Made by a program: the position numbers and the translations under genes
Part shown: positions 44,131 to 54,506 of the stretch, in pieces
Layout of the letters: each line of letters opens with the position of its first letter
Numbering within the stretch: the first letter of the stretch is position 1
Notes under the pieces: generated by a model
Seen by the model: the letters and a program-made list of their open reading frames with translations, nothing else
Told to the model about the DNA's origin: nothing
The model's database searches: none
Source of the DNA: Macrotrachela quadricornifera
Lineage: Eukaryota; Rotifera; Eurotatoria; Philodinida; Philodinidae
Direction of reading: 5' to 3'
Length of the DNA: 64,000 bases
Assembly (NCBI GenBank): GCA_022393335.1
Contig: JAJEKB010021013.1
Span: 130,217 to 194,216, forward strand

Positions 44131-46015
44131 GACGGGTACTCAGACATTTCGTCCTTTATATTTTGTCTCTTACTGTTCGCCATTTTTAAATTCGTCCTAA
44201 ATACTTTTTGTTCGATTTCATTTCGCTTCTTTACAATTCGTCCTAATTATGTCTTGTCCCGTTACATTTCGTCCTCTTACACCTCGTCCCAAAAGCTAAG
44301 GGATCATTTTTTATCACGATAATATGAAATAAAATTTATTTAAACTCATATTTTCAAGTTCATCGCAATTCGGTTTAAATAATCTTCTATATCATAAAAA
44401 TTGTACGACAGCGTGACTGTTTTTAAATGTGCATCAAGATCTACATACACTTTTTTCTTTTTTTCTGAAAGTGCACCAGCACACCGAGATTGTTCACGTA
44501 GAATACATTTAGTAAGTTTGATGATAGAGGGATGTTTAATCGATACTCGATTGTTGAATGCGTGATGCCATCCTTCTACCAAATCGTTTGATCTTGATAA
44601 ATCCTGAATAACTCTTTCGTACATATTCTAAAGCTTCAAGCTAAATTTTGGTGGACCACGGTTGAATACCTAAATGAGGATTATGAATTACTGAAGGCAT
44701 CAAATAAATACCTTTAAACGAACATAAACGTCGACCTTTCTTTTGTCCAATCCAAACTCGTTCAAAACAATCCAGTAATGGATAATCTTCCTCTTCAAAA
44801 TCATCAACAATTAATGCATAATCCTTTGCCACACCTGAAACAGGTACGAAGGCAAGTGCCATTAACCTCTTTACGTTCATTCGAAATTTATCATTGATGG
44901 TGTATTTATTCTGAAAACCTAATATCCACAATTCCCGCCAAAAACATTGACTCATATGAAATAGACGTTTTTAAACAAAAATCACATGAAAAATGACCTG
45001 TCGGACGAGCATTTAGAAATTTTGTTTTAATGGACCTGAGTGTTGCACCTTTAAAATCTACTCAAATAGATTCAGGTTCAAAGTCATGCTACAATAGCAA
45101 TTGTTCGAAAAAATTATAGTAATCATCAGTAGCTTTGCCAATAAGTAGGACGTATATGAGAGGAATAATTCGAAGGAAAAACATGCCATGAACAGTAAAT
45201 AATTGATAATGGCTTTTTGGATATATTTATATGAGCAAGTAGTATATAAAAAATGAGTTGTAAGGGCGTACATACACTAAAAGTTCCGTCCATAAACCGA
45301 TGTGTACATTTCTTTAAAATTGATAAATTTTTATCACACATAAATATCAGCATCAAATGATCTCCAAATAAGATGAAATTCTCCCCACGATCTGGATCAG
45401 GTGCATAACAATGTTCTAATGGTTCTTTAACAAACACTTCCATCTGAATATTCGTATGACATCAACCTGTAAAAAACATGAAAGGAAATTCAGAGATTAT
45501 ACTTAATTATTTGTTTCTTACTTCTGCAATTTCAGTCTTTACAACGAAATATATAGGTTTTTTCGTTGTCATACAATGTTGAGTGTATAAATAACCCGTA
45601 TAGTATAACATTGGATTCTCTCAAGAACTTGTCAACACTTGAATTTGACTCATTATCTCACTGTAAATACGAATTCTTCCAAGATAGTAATATCGTAATT
45701 GTACATATGGACAAATAACAAAGAAATAATTTAGATTTATGTATAGAATAGATAGAGGAGATTTATCTATTTTCAATTAGTCTTTGAAAACCACGATGAT
45801 TCAATAGACGTAACGATAAAAATTCATTCACATACAATATTTTTTTCAATTTGTATGGAAATTGATCTTCAAAAAGTCACACGATAAAATATATAAGAAG
45901 AAAGTAAATTCGGACGAGGTTTAAAAGGAGGCAATGGAATGGGACAAAACGTATTTAGGACGAATCGTGTCGGACGAATAGTAAGGGACGAACTATTACA
46001 TACCGAAGTGAGAGG
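44131..46015 (-). mobile_element. Degenerate MULE (Mutator-like) transposon
   Basis: Inverted, repeat-rich ends built from ATTTCGTCC-type motifs flank a broken transposase on the minus strand. AATTCGTCCTAAATAC at about 44200 pairs with GTATTTAGGACGAATCG at about 45950. The TTCGTCC motif recurs four to five times in the left end and its complement GGACGAA about three times in the right. No target duplication was pinned down. Confidence 0.7.
44346..45443 (-). pseudogene. MULE transposase, broken
   Basis: Reading 45443 down to 44346, three blocks match the MULE domain. 45443-45126 has ILFGDHLMLIFM, then CTHRFMDGTFSVCTP with the first catalytic Asp in DGTF. Near 45085-44945 another frame has D-F-E-P-E-S-I (second catalytic position), a TGA, then FKGATLRSIKTKF. 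44955-44641 has SQCFWRELWILGFQNKY, RLMALAFVP and FERVWIG; and 44624-44346 has RSNDLVEGWHHAFNNRVSI then HPSIIKL. The blocks are in different frames with stops between them, so the gene is dead. Only catalytic-domain parts are seen; a zinc finger or SWIM domain was not found. Confidence 0.75.
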
Positions 46016-46553
46016 TCACCAAACAGACAAAATGAATATTATTAATAGTGAGAATGAAAGTAAGAGAGACACCATTTTTGAGTGGACTCACCTATCCGCT
46101 CCATTGAACACTGTTGCAAATTATATAAAACTTCAAGTAATATACTATCTTGTGGGTGAGATATAAATATTTTTTATTTCGATTTCAATGAAACAATCGG
46201 TATGAAAAAAAGACTACTACAGAACAAGAAATCTCTGTATTTTTTGTATCATTGTTTTAATATATGAGATTGAACGATGTTCCATATACGTCTTTCGAGG
46301 ATTTTAAACTAATCCTATCAAGAAAAAGTTTCTCCAATTTATATTTTCTTTATATTTGAGAAATCATTGATATAGACATCAATAAAACATATTGTAATAG
46401 AACTTTTCTTTACGACAACAGAGAATTTTCTCTATTCGTCTCTATCACATCAAACCGAGTGAAAATCAATATTATAGAAGTTTTTCTTTTCTCACAATTC
46501 AAAGAAAATAAAAGTTTTCTTTTGATAATGATCATGTTTTCTCTTTCTTTTAG
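46016..46553. other. Likely intron/upstream region of the NHL gene
   Basis: Ends in a strong acceptor (CTTTCTTTTAG, 46543-46553). An open stretch at 46032-46134 ending in CAA|GTAATA could be an exon, but its phase does not match the next exon, so I do not include it. Confidence 0.35.
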
Positions 46554-47467
46554 TACCACTTCGTGCTAGTTTGATAGATATTCCTGCAAATGCCAAATGG
46601 AACAAGAATGGACAAACAGTAGGAGGACAAAATCCAACGCTCGATCGCCCTTTTGGGTTGTATGTGGATGACGAACAAACAATTTATGTTGCTGATTGGG
46701 GACATCGCCGTATTGTAGCATGGAAATCGGGTGAAACAAATGGACAAGTAGTGGCAGGTGGACATGGACAAGGAAATGGTACTCATCAATTGTATGGACC
46801 AACAGATGTGATCGTGGATAAAGAGAGAGATAGTCTTATTATTTGTGATCGCTGGAATAAAAGAGTAGTTAGATGGCCTCGACAAAATGGAACAAACGGA
46901 GAAATAATTATTTCAAATATCTCTTGTGTGGGTTTGACAATGGATGACAATGGATTTCTCTATGTCTCTGATTGTGCCAAACATGAAGTAAGAAGATACC
47001 AAATGGATGAATCCCAAGGAATATTATTAGCAGGCGGAAATGGAGAAGGAAATCGTCTTGATCAGCTTAATTACCCCAGTTACATATTCGTCGATCGAGA
47101 ACATTCAGTATTTGTGTCTGATTATAGTAATCACCGTGTGATGAAATGGATAGAAGGTGCAAAAGAAGGTATTGTTGTTGCTGGCGGACATGAAGCAGGA
47201 AACAGTTTGACACAATTGCATAATCCTCAAGGAGTTGTAGTTGATCAATTGGGTACTGTTTATATAGCTGATTTTGGTAATCATCGAATTATACGTTGGC
47301 CCAAAGGAGCACAACAAGGAAGTGTTATTGTTGGTGGAAATGGTCAGGGAGCAAAAGCAAATCAACTCATTTGTCCCATAGGATTGTCATTTGATCGACA
47401 AGGTAATATCTGTATTGTTGATCATAGTAACAATCGAGTACAACGATTTAATATTGAAATACCATGA
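46554..47467 (+). CDS. NHL-repeat six-bladed propeller protein, 3' exon
   Basis: The exon begins after a clear acceptor with two bases of a split codon and runs open to TGA 47465-47467, about 303 aa. Six NHL repeats follow one another, each with the pattern P-x-G-x-x-VD-x-x-x-x-(I/V)Y-(V/I)AD-x-x-N-H-R-(I/V)-x-(R/K)W, then VV-AGG-x-G-x-GN. Examples are TIYVADWGHRRIVAW, LIICDRWNKRVVRW, FLYVSDCAKHEVRRY and TVYIADFGNHRIIRW. Six repeats close a complete beta-propeller, a binding surface for protein or other ligands. The upstream exon carrying the ATG, and perhaps a signal peptide or TM helix as in many bdelloid NHL proteins, was not found, so the start is open. AATAAA lies 18 bp after the stop. 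Confidence 0.8.
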
Positions 47468-47484
47468 AATTAATGCGATGAACT

Positions 47485-47490
47485 AATAAA
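47485..47490 (+). terminator. Polyadenylation signal of the NHL gene
   Basis: AATAAA shortly after the stop codon, followed by TTTTATTTATTTT. Confidence 0.5.
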
Positions 47491-49689
47491 TTTTATTTAT
47501 TTTCAGCTATTGATTATTATATTTTGATTGCTGTGTAATTTTAATTGAAAAGAAATAAATAAATTGATGTATATTTAAAATCACGTGCGCGCGCGCGATC
47601 AGTGAGACCCTGATTGCTGGAGGTACAAAAGCCAACAGCGGTAAGACAATGTACGTACATAAAAAGTGTCTCCGTTGTCTTTGTCCAACAAGAGCAATAT
47701 CTCTCTGGGTTGAATTAATGTAGAAAACATACATTAATTCAACGCTAAAAGAAAAGTAGTTAGAAGAAATAAACAATACTCACCCTGACACCCTTGGGAA
47801 AAAACTTGGGATGGAAATAAATATACTACTCTTTCTGTTCTAATGTAACAGTGGTACATTTATTTCCGAAAAAAAAGATATGTAAATGCTTAAATTTTGG
47901 ATGTTTTTCATTCAATTGAATAATTTTCTTTCATATTCAATTTGTTATTGATTATCAATTAGATAACTGTTATATTTGGAACAGAAAGAGTCATTTAATT
48001 AACAATCAATAACAGATTGAATATGAAAGAAAATTAATCAGTTGAAGAAAAACGAAAAAAGTTTTTAAAGATTCTATCTAACTTATTGTTAAGAGACTTA
48101 CTTAATTTATTGAAATAAATGATAAATTTCAGTCTCTTGTATGTGATATTATTTATTGACAAAGCGGCTGACTTTGTCGGTCATGTTCGTCAATATCGGA
48201 GAGATGACCGAAAAAGATAGATGAAATAAAAGATACCGCTCTTAGCAACACACAAATCAATATGGCCACCTTTTTACACATGAGCGTGGCCAACAGGCAT
48301 TAGTGAATAAGACTCATTGATATTTGTAGTATGTATACTATTACTCTAGTTCTACTTTATCCTAAAATTCGAACTTTCTATATATTATCATTATCAGTTT
48401 AGATACATCACACAAAAAAACGAATGAAAAATCGAAAAAAATCATAACATATTAAAATTTTAAAAAATAAAAATCATATCAATGACAATCTATTTATTCG
48501 CCATTTTAATCTTCTACTTAGTGCAGTTACAAAAGTATAAATAATACAAAAGTGATCTAACTTTTTCATTTAGAAGTATTATAACTGTAAATAAAATGAA
48601 TTGTCTTCATTTAATTATCTATTCATGACGAAGAAATAATTTTTCTAATCTAAGTATATTTTTGTGTTCTGGTATCTATCAGATCGTGATAAATGAAAAC
48701 TATATAAACAATAAATTGTACGAACATAACACATTAAACCATAAAATAATACTGTTTTTAGTGATGTTAATATTTTAAACTCGAAAAGCTCACTTTTATT
48801 ATATAACATTATAGTCATGCATGAAACCTATCTCGATTTTTTCGAATTTTTCGTTGGCGTTTTTTTTATGATGCATCTAAATTGATAATGATAATATATA
48901 GAAAGTTTAAATTTTAGTATAAAGTAGCGATAGGCTAATAGTATACATAATACAAATATCAACTCTTTTGGTTCAACCAATATATAAAAAAATAAAGTTG
49001 CATGAGGGATCAGAAAATAGCGAATATTTTTTTAGAAGAAATATTTTTACTATTTGCATTAGCATTTTATTACGACTAAAAATACAAAATTATATAGATT
49101 GAAATATTTTCAGAACTAAATCGACAAAACTCATTTTATAAATAATTTTGTTACACTTTATTATTGGCTTTTTTTATATAATCAAAAATAATTAATTCAT
49201 ATAGATAAAAATCATTGTTTTTTTTACTAGATCAATTTCTTTTCTAACTCTCAAAATTAAATCTTGCTTTCATTTTGTTACCTAATTAAAATAATTCTTT
49301 ATTCAGTAATGATAATTTTCATCCAATTAATTGTCTGATCAATTCTATTCATAAACTAAATACAATAGAAGATAAAACATCATCCAAAATGAAATATTGA
49401 ATTAATACTAAAAAAATTTTTTAATGAAATAAATATATTGCAGGATTTCTGATAAATAATAATATTTTACACATCTAAGAGACATGAAAATATTGAATAA
49501 TTAAAAAATTCTAAAAATAGATAAACGATTTTTAATCAAATAAATTTTCTCAAGTATTTTTTCATGTAATGACGTAGGAATTTAGAGACATTGACAAATT
49601 CATCAAATTGAAATAAATATGATTTTCTTTTTCTATATAAACTAAATATTTTCAATGTCTTTATTTTTGTCGTTGAGAATATATATATA
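47491..49689. other. Intergenic with small inverted repeats
   Basis: A (GC)n run at 47586-47597 (GTGCGCGCGCGCG). A 15-bp-arm hairpin GTTGAATTAATGT...ACATTAATTCAAC near 47709-47742. A foldback at about 47923-48034 in which TTTTCTTTCATATTCAAT pairs with ATTGAATATGAAAGAAAA. The remaining sequence to 49689 is very AT-rich and featureless. Confidence 0.5.
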
Positions 49690-49805
49690 CAGGGTGTTAA
49701 AAAACCTTTACGCCCCTCAGATTCGACCTTAAAGTAAAATGATTTCACTAAGTATTTTATACCAAATTGAAGCCCGTAAAAAACTGCATTTATTGGTAAT
49801 AAATA

Positions 49806-49813
49806 GTAATGAT
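49806..49813 (+). other. 8-bp target duplication GTAATGAT (left)
   Basis: Matches 50420-50427 exactly. The uninterrupted sequence survives in the opposite arm of the foldback, where it occurs once. Confidence 0.85.
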
Positions 49814-50419
49814 TAGGGGTGTCGTTTTTGCGTTCCGTTCCTGGGAACGGGGAACGCGTTTCGTTCCCCGTTCCTAGGAACGCGGAACGCTTTCCGTTCC
49901 CCGTTCCCAGGAACGCGGAACGCCTCCCGTTCCCCGTTCCAGGAACGCGGAACGCACCCCGTTCCATGAGTGGGGCACGGAACGCTTAATCATTCTTGAG
50001 AACACAATATTTGACTGGTACTCCTATCAGCACACATATAGCATGTTGATCTGGTAACTAAAATACGACTTTCAAATTTAGGGGTGTCGGCGTTCCCCGT
50101 TCCCTAGCGTTCCGTTCCCAAGGAACGGAACGCATATCATAGTATGACTTTTAGCTTTTTTTCAAGACATGGTGGTGTCTACATGCTTTTGCTTGTCGTT
50201 TTACTTCAAATTGTCGTCCGTTCCGCGTTCCTAGGAACGGGGAACGGGAGGCGTTCCCCATTCTTGGGAACGGGGAACGGACAACAATTGGGAGTAAAAC
50301 GACAAGCAAAAGCATGTAGACACCACCATGTCTTGAAAAAAAGCTAAAAGTCATACTATGATATGCGTTCCGTTCCTTGGGAACGGAACGCTAGGGAACG
50401 GGGAACGCCGACACCCCTA
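49814..50419. mobile_element. Nested non-autonomous hAT element, TAGGGGTGTCG ends
   Basis: Begins TAGGGGTGTCG and ends CGACACCCCTA with a perfect 8-bp duplication GTAATGAT on both sides, diagnostic of hAT-type insertion. It is rich in short palindromic units of the kind GTTCCNNGGAAC and GGAACGGGGAACG. A second internal end TAGGGGTGTCGGCGTTCCCC at 50079 forms a palindrome with the right end (50079-50419), so it is a compound or rearranged copy. No transposase. Confidence 0.85.
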
Positions 50420-50427
50420 GTAATGAT
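50420..50427 (+). other. 8-bp target duplication GTAATGAT (right)
   Basis: Second copy of the duplication that frames the hAT element. Confidence 0.85.
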
Positions 50428-51257
50428 TATGAAAATCTTTTAATGTTGAACTTCCGAGATTTTCAGAAATTTGATACATTTTTTGGTGTAGAAAACTAAG
50501 GTGCCACTAATTCAAATACGAAATAAAACATTTTCCTTAGATATTTTTACATAATTCGATAGAGCTCGATGAGCTCTCCAAAACTATACATTTTAAAAAT
50601 ATTTTGAGGCATCTTTTTGCGATAACAAATTCGAGAAACTACACGGAAAATCCCAAAAAGTGTGAAAAAATTCATTTTTTTTATATGAGAAAACAGCCAA
50701 CTTTTTCAATAAAATTAAACTTTATTCATTATTTTTTCCCGTCTTAGACATTTCGAAATGTACTCATTCGATGCAGTTTTTCATGCGGCATCCAATGAAT
50801 ACATTTAAAAGCGTGTGAACTAACATAACAAATGAATAAACTTAATTTTATTGAAAAAGCTGGCTGTTTTCTCATATAAAAAAAAATGAATTTTTTCACA
50901 CTTTTTGGGATTTTCCGTGTAGTTTCTCGAATTTGTTATCGCAAAAAGATGCCTCAAAATATTTTTAAAATGTATAGTTTTGGAGAGCTCATCGAGCTCT
51001 ATCGAATTATGTAAAAATATCTAAGAAAAATGTTTTATTTCGTATTTGAATTAGTGGCACCTTAGTTTTCTACACCAAAAAATGTATCAAATTTCTGAAA
51101 ATCTCGGAAGTTCAACATTAAAAGATTTTCATAATCATTACTATTTAGTACCAATAAATGCAGTTTTTTACGGGCTTCAATTTGGTATAAAATACTTAGT
51201 GAAATCATTTTACTTTAAGGTCGAATCTGGGGGGCGTAAAGGTTTTTTAACACCCTG

Positions 51258-52463
51258 TATATAAATTAGACAGATAACGATCAATAAAAATATACTAATA
51301 GTGTGTATTATGTATATCTTTATTATTTAGTCTTATTATATAAATCAAACACAGAATTTATATGGAAGATTATTCTGTGAAATGAAAAAAAGAAAAATGA
51401 TTTATTTATTGTTTCATCAAATAGTTTTCTTTGTTATGTATAATTAAGAATATTTTAAAAAATTCTTTGAAGTTATAAGATGGCAGAATAGCAAATATTC
51501 TGACAATAAACACAGAATTTTCAATGAGATCATCCTTCAGTAGTTTCTGAGGAGAGATCTGGAGGAAATTTTATGACAAAAAAAAGGATCGAAATCCAAA
51601 TATGTTTTTTAGCTTAAAATGAAATTGGATTTTTGCGATGGTAATCTTCTAAATATTGTTTATAAAAGTACAAAATCACTTCACGAGAAGAGTATGCCTG
51701 GAAACTTTTTGGAATATGGTTCAAAAATGAATTATTTTATTGATAGCTTCTAGTAGTCGATATTCTATCAAAACGCTATTTTCAGTGTACTCTTCTTGTT
51801 AATGTATGATTCAATTGGGTTGGTCGAGAAAAATATCAATAAATCAATTTGCCTTCTTTTACATCTATGTCCTTTCGAAAAATAAGATAGTAGCTTTTAA
51901 ATATTTTTAATAAGATTGTTGAAATTCAGTCACTTATTGAAAAGCTATATATATTTTGCAAGAGAAAATTTCGAGTTTATCTTCCTACGGTAAAAGCCTT
52001 CATCTGTGAAAGCCTTTAACCAATCGAATGTAAGATTTGCTCGAGCCATGAATGAGCACTTGTGAGCTGTTTATTACGCTTCACTTTAGAAAATCTTAAC
52101 AGAAAACGCAACGATTACTTTTTATACAAAATGATCATTCATGCTAATATTATACAGGTTTTTGTACATGCGTATTTAGTTACTAATAGTTTTCATAACT
52201 TAAGTTAACGAAAAACAATAGATGATGTATAGAGTGAATTTAGTCAGGAGACAAAAGAGTTACATTAATGAACTTTATCTTCAACTAGAATGAACAAAAA
52301 ACAGATCAAAAATAAATTTTGATCTAAATTATAATTATAACTCAAGAAATATCTATTCTGTTAGAATAACTAACGACACCAAAATGGTGTAAATAAAATG
52401 AAAACCTTTGTCAAATTACGTTAGGAGAGCAAAACATAAGTTTTATCGAAATTTATTATTCTA
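51258..52463. other. Intergenic, nothing recognised
   Basis: AT-rich, with no ORF with domain content and no clear inverted repeat. Confidence 0.45.
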
Positions 52464-53845
52464 TCTATATATATAAAGAAGAATGTCTGTCTGTGTGTCT
52501 GTGCTCTATGCATTCCGTCCCTGTAAAAGCTACGGTCACCAAACTTTCCATAGTGCATCCCCAGGCCCGGACGAAGGTCATAGCGGGGTCACCCACCGAG
52601 GGTGTGAGGTGGATGGGGTGTGGGTAAAATCTCACCCAGATGGTAGTATCTTAGCTAACTGTACCAAACTTTCCACGGTAGTTTTCTGAGTGCAGCGGTA
52701 GCTTTATAGAGTGCTGTTACCATTAATAGGAGTAGGGTGAGTGTGTTTGGATGAAATTGCACCCATGTGATATGGCAATGAAATTTGCATGAATTTTGCA
52801 GAAATTTAGCGAATGTATTATGATTCTCAGATTAACTATTTTGCATTGATGATTCTTTGGTGTAAGTGTGAAAATCGAAGGTTTCTAATAGGTTATAAGA
52901 GAACAATGTATACGAGTGTTTCCTTGATTCACACCTATTGTGTATGCATTTGTTTTCTATGACTCACAGAAACAATGTATTTGTTCTTTTTCTTGACTCA
53001 CAACGATGACGTATGTATATATTTAAAGAAAAATGTTTGTCTGTTCGCTATGCATTCAATCTCTGTTATAGCTAGCGTCACAAAACTTTCCACACTATTT
53101 CCTTAGCTCATGAGGAAAGTCGACTTGAGGTTGAAACCACCAAACGAGGTGCGCGGAAGGGGCTGGGTGAAATTTCATCGCGATCAATACAGATCGAAAT
53201 TCTGATGAGTCTGTTCGCTATGTATTTAGTCATCGTGAGATATAGCGTCACGGAACTATTTGCATCAGTTCCTTGATTGCTGAGAAAAGTCGGCAGAGTG
53301 ATCGGAGGTGAGAGAAGGAGGTGTACGTGAAACTTCATCCAAGTCGTAAGAGACTGTGATTTTACTCACTTTCTAACCAAATGATGCAGTTCAATGCAAA
53401 TTTGAGAGTGAGGATTCAGCTTTAGTCCTATGAGAAAAGTTCTGTTGAAGATGCTTGATGCACGATGGGAAAGGCTCTGAAAGATACCCCACGCACGGCG
53501 CGAAAAACTTTATGAAAGATATCCCACGCACGACGGGATAAGATCTTTAGCAGAGGTTCCAGGTACGGTGAAAAAAGTCCTGTGAAAGAGGTATCACGTA
53601 CGGCGAGAAGAGTCAAATGGCGAACTCCTAACGCGTAGCAGGAACAATCCTGTTAAAGATGCCTGACGCATGCCGGTAAAAGTCCGGTCCAAGAGGTTTG
53701 AGATGTGACGCGAAAATTTCTGTTGCAGGTGGTTCACCCACAAGGGAAACAGTCCTATAAAAGACGTGTTACGTACAGCAGAAAAAGTCGAATTGAAGAT
53801 GCAAAACTTCAACCATATTCTCTTTGCAGCGGGTACCTCCGCTAG
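52464..53845 (+). mobile_element. Non-autonomous Helitron, copy 2 (plus)
   Basis: Starts TCTATATATATAAAGAAGAA after A and a TGTCTGTCTGTG run follows. It ends with a short hairpin GCGGGTACCTCCGC directly followed by CTAG and then T. The front half matches copy 1 at 36261-37192 (for example CATTCCGTCCCTGTA and CCAAACTTTCCA). The later part contains two diverged ~170-bp direct repeats (from CTGTTCGCTATG at 53039 and 53211) and a tandem array. No Rep/helicase gene. Confidence 0.75.
53428..53815 (+). repeat. Degenerate ~35-bp tandem repeat, about 11 units, inside the Helitron
   Basis: Units resemble GAAAAAGTCCTGT-GAAAGA followed by T-CC-(C/A)ACGCACGGCG and follow each other every 34-37 bp. They differ at many positions, so the array is old or under loose constraint. 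Confidence 0.65.
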
Positions 53846-54441
53846 TATATATATATATATATATATATAGATAGATAGATCATGAGTTATCAGTAATGGA
53901 ATTTTATCTGACTTGTTGCCTTCTTCATTCGATGAAAATTTTCATTCCTATGGTTGCTCTTCATTTTACACATTCTATTCGCTTTCTTTCGATTATCCTA
54001 ACATGTCACGTGACGTACGGCAAAAAGCAGATGTTTTTATGTACTTTCGTTCTTGAATTATTGAGAAAACAATCATACGCACAAATTCTCAAAAAAAAGA
54101 CATTTACTGTAGTAAATCCAGCAATAGAAGTGAAGCAAACACTTCTCTCAGGTAATATTTTACGTTGTAAACTACCCTATGACCTTTCCCTAGTCGAAAG
54201 AGTATTCTGTACAAAATTTCATTGCATTAACTCGTACGAAAAAAATAATAAAAATCACATCTAATACAGAATCAAAGTTATATTTATATTTGGTCACAGC
54301 AAACACGTTCAGGCTGGTAAAAAAAAATTAAGAAGAAATAAATAGCAATAAAAACAGATGAGTTTTGATGAATTGCACTTTAATATTGTTCTTTATTATC
54401 AAAATCTATGTTGTTTTCAGCTACATATATACAATGAAATC
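53846..54441. other. (TA)n microsatellite and spacer
   Basis: A TATATA run at 53846-53869 directly after the Helitron end. An open frame at 53896-54264 (plus) of 122 aa has no motif I recognise and probably is not a gene. Confidence 0.4.
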
Positions 54442-54447
54442 TTTATT
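54442..54447 (-). terminator. Polyadenylation signal of the MGCC/TPR gene
   Basis: AATAAA on the minus strand, about 60 bp past the stop codon at 54507. Confidence 0.45.
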
Positions 54448-54506
54448 TTTAGTAATAAACGGTATAATTATAGAAAAAGAAGTGTTAAGAGATGCTGATG
54501 AAAATG

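Larger units (their letters stand above)
49690..51257. mobile_element. Long foldback, CAGGGTGTTAAAAAACC ends, TA duplication
   Basis: The ends CAGGGTGTTAAAAAACC and GGTTTTTTAACACCCTG are flanked by TA on both sides. The arms, about 480 bp each once the nested insert is removed, are almost exact complements; for example the left text GATTTTCAGAAATTTGATAC after 50458 pairs with the right text near 51087. A hAT element is inserted in the left arm only. Ends and TA duplication suit a Tc1/mariner-type MITE. Open frames within are mirror artefacts. Confidence 0.8.

Noticed and set aside
46032..46134. Candidate first exon for the NHL gene
   Set aside because: Its donor phase does not fit the two split-codon bases of the NHL exon.
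46550..47365. Minus-strand ORFs opposite the NHL propeller
   Set aside because: They are shadows of the plus-strand repeats with no motif of their own.
47507..47776. Possible gene on the minus strand beside a GCGCGC run
   Set aside because: No motif; the run is a short dinucleotide repeat, not a CpG island.
49536..49967. 143-aa minus-strand ORF with repeated GTGNGRRSAF-like units
   Set aside because: It is the translation of the GGAACG/CGTTCC repeats at the hAT end plus the foldback arm; not a gene.
50144..50354. Two opposite-strand ORFs encoding nearly the same protein
   Set aside because: They are a mirror artefact of the palindrome inside the hAT element; each is the reverse arm of the other.
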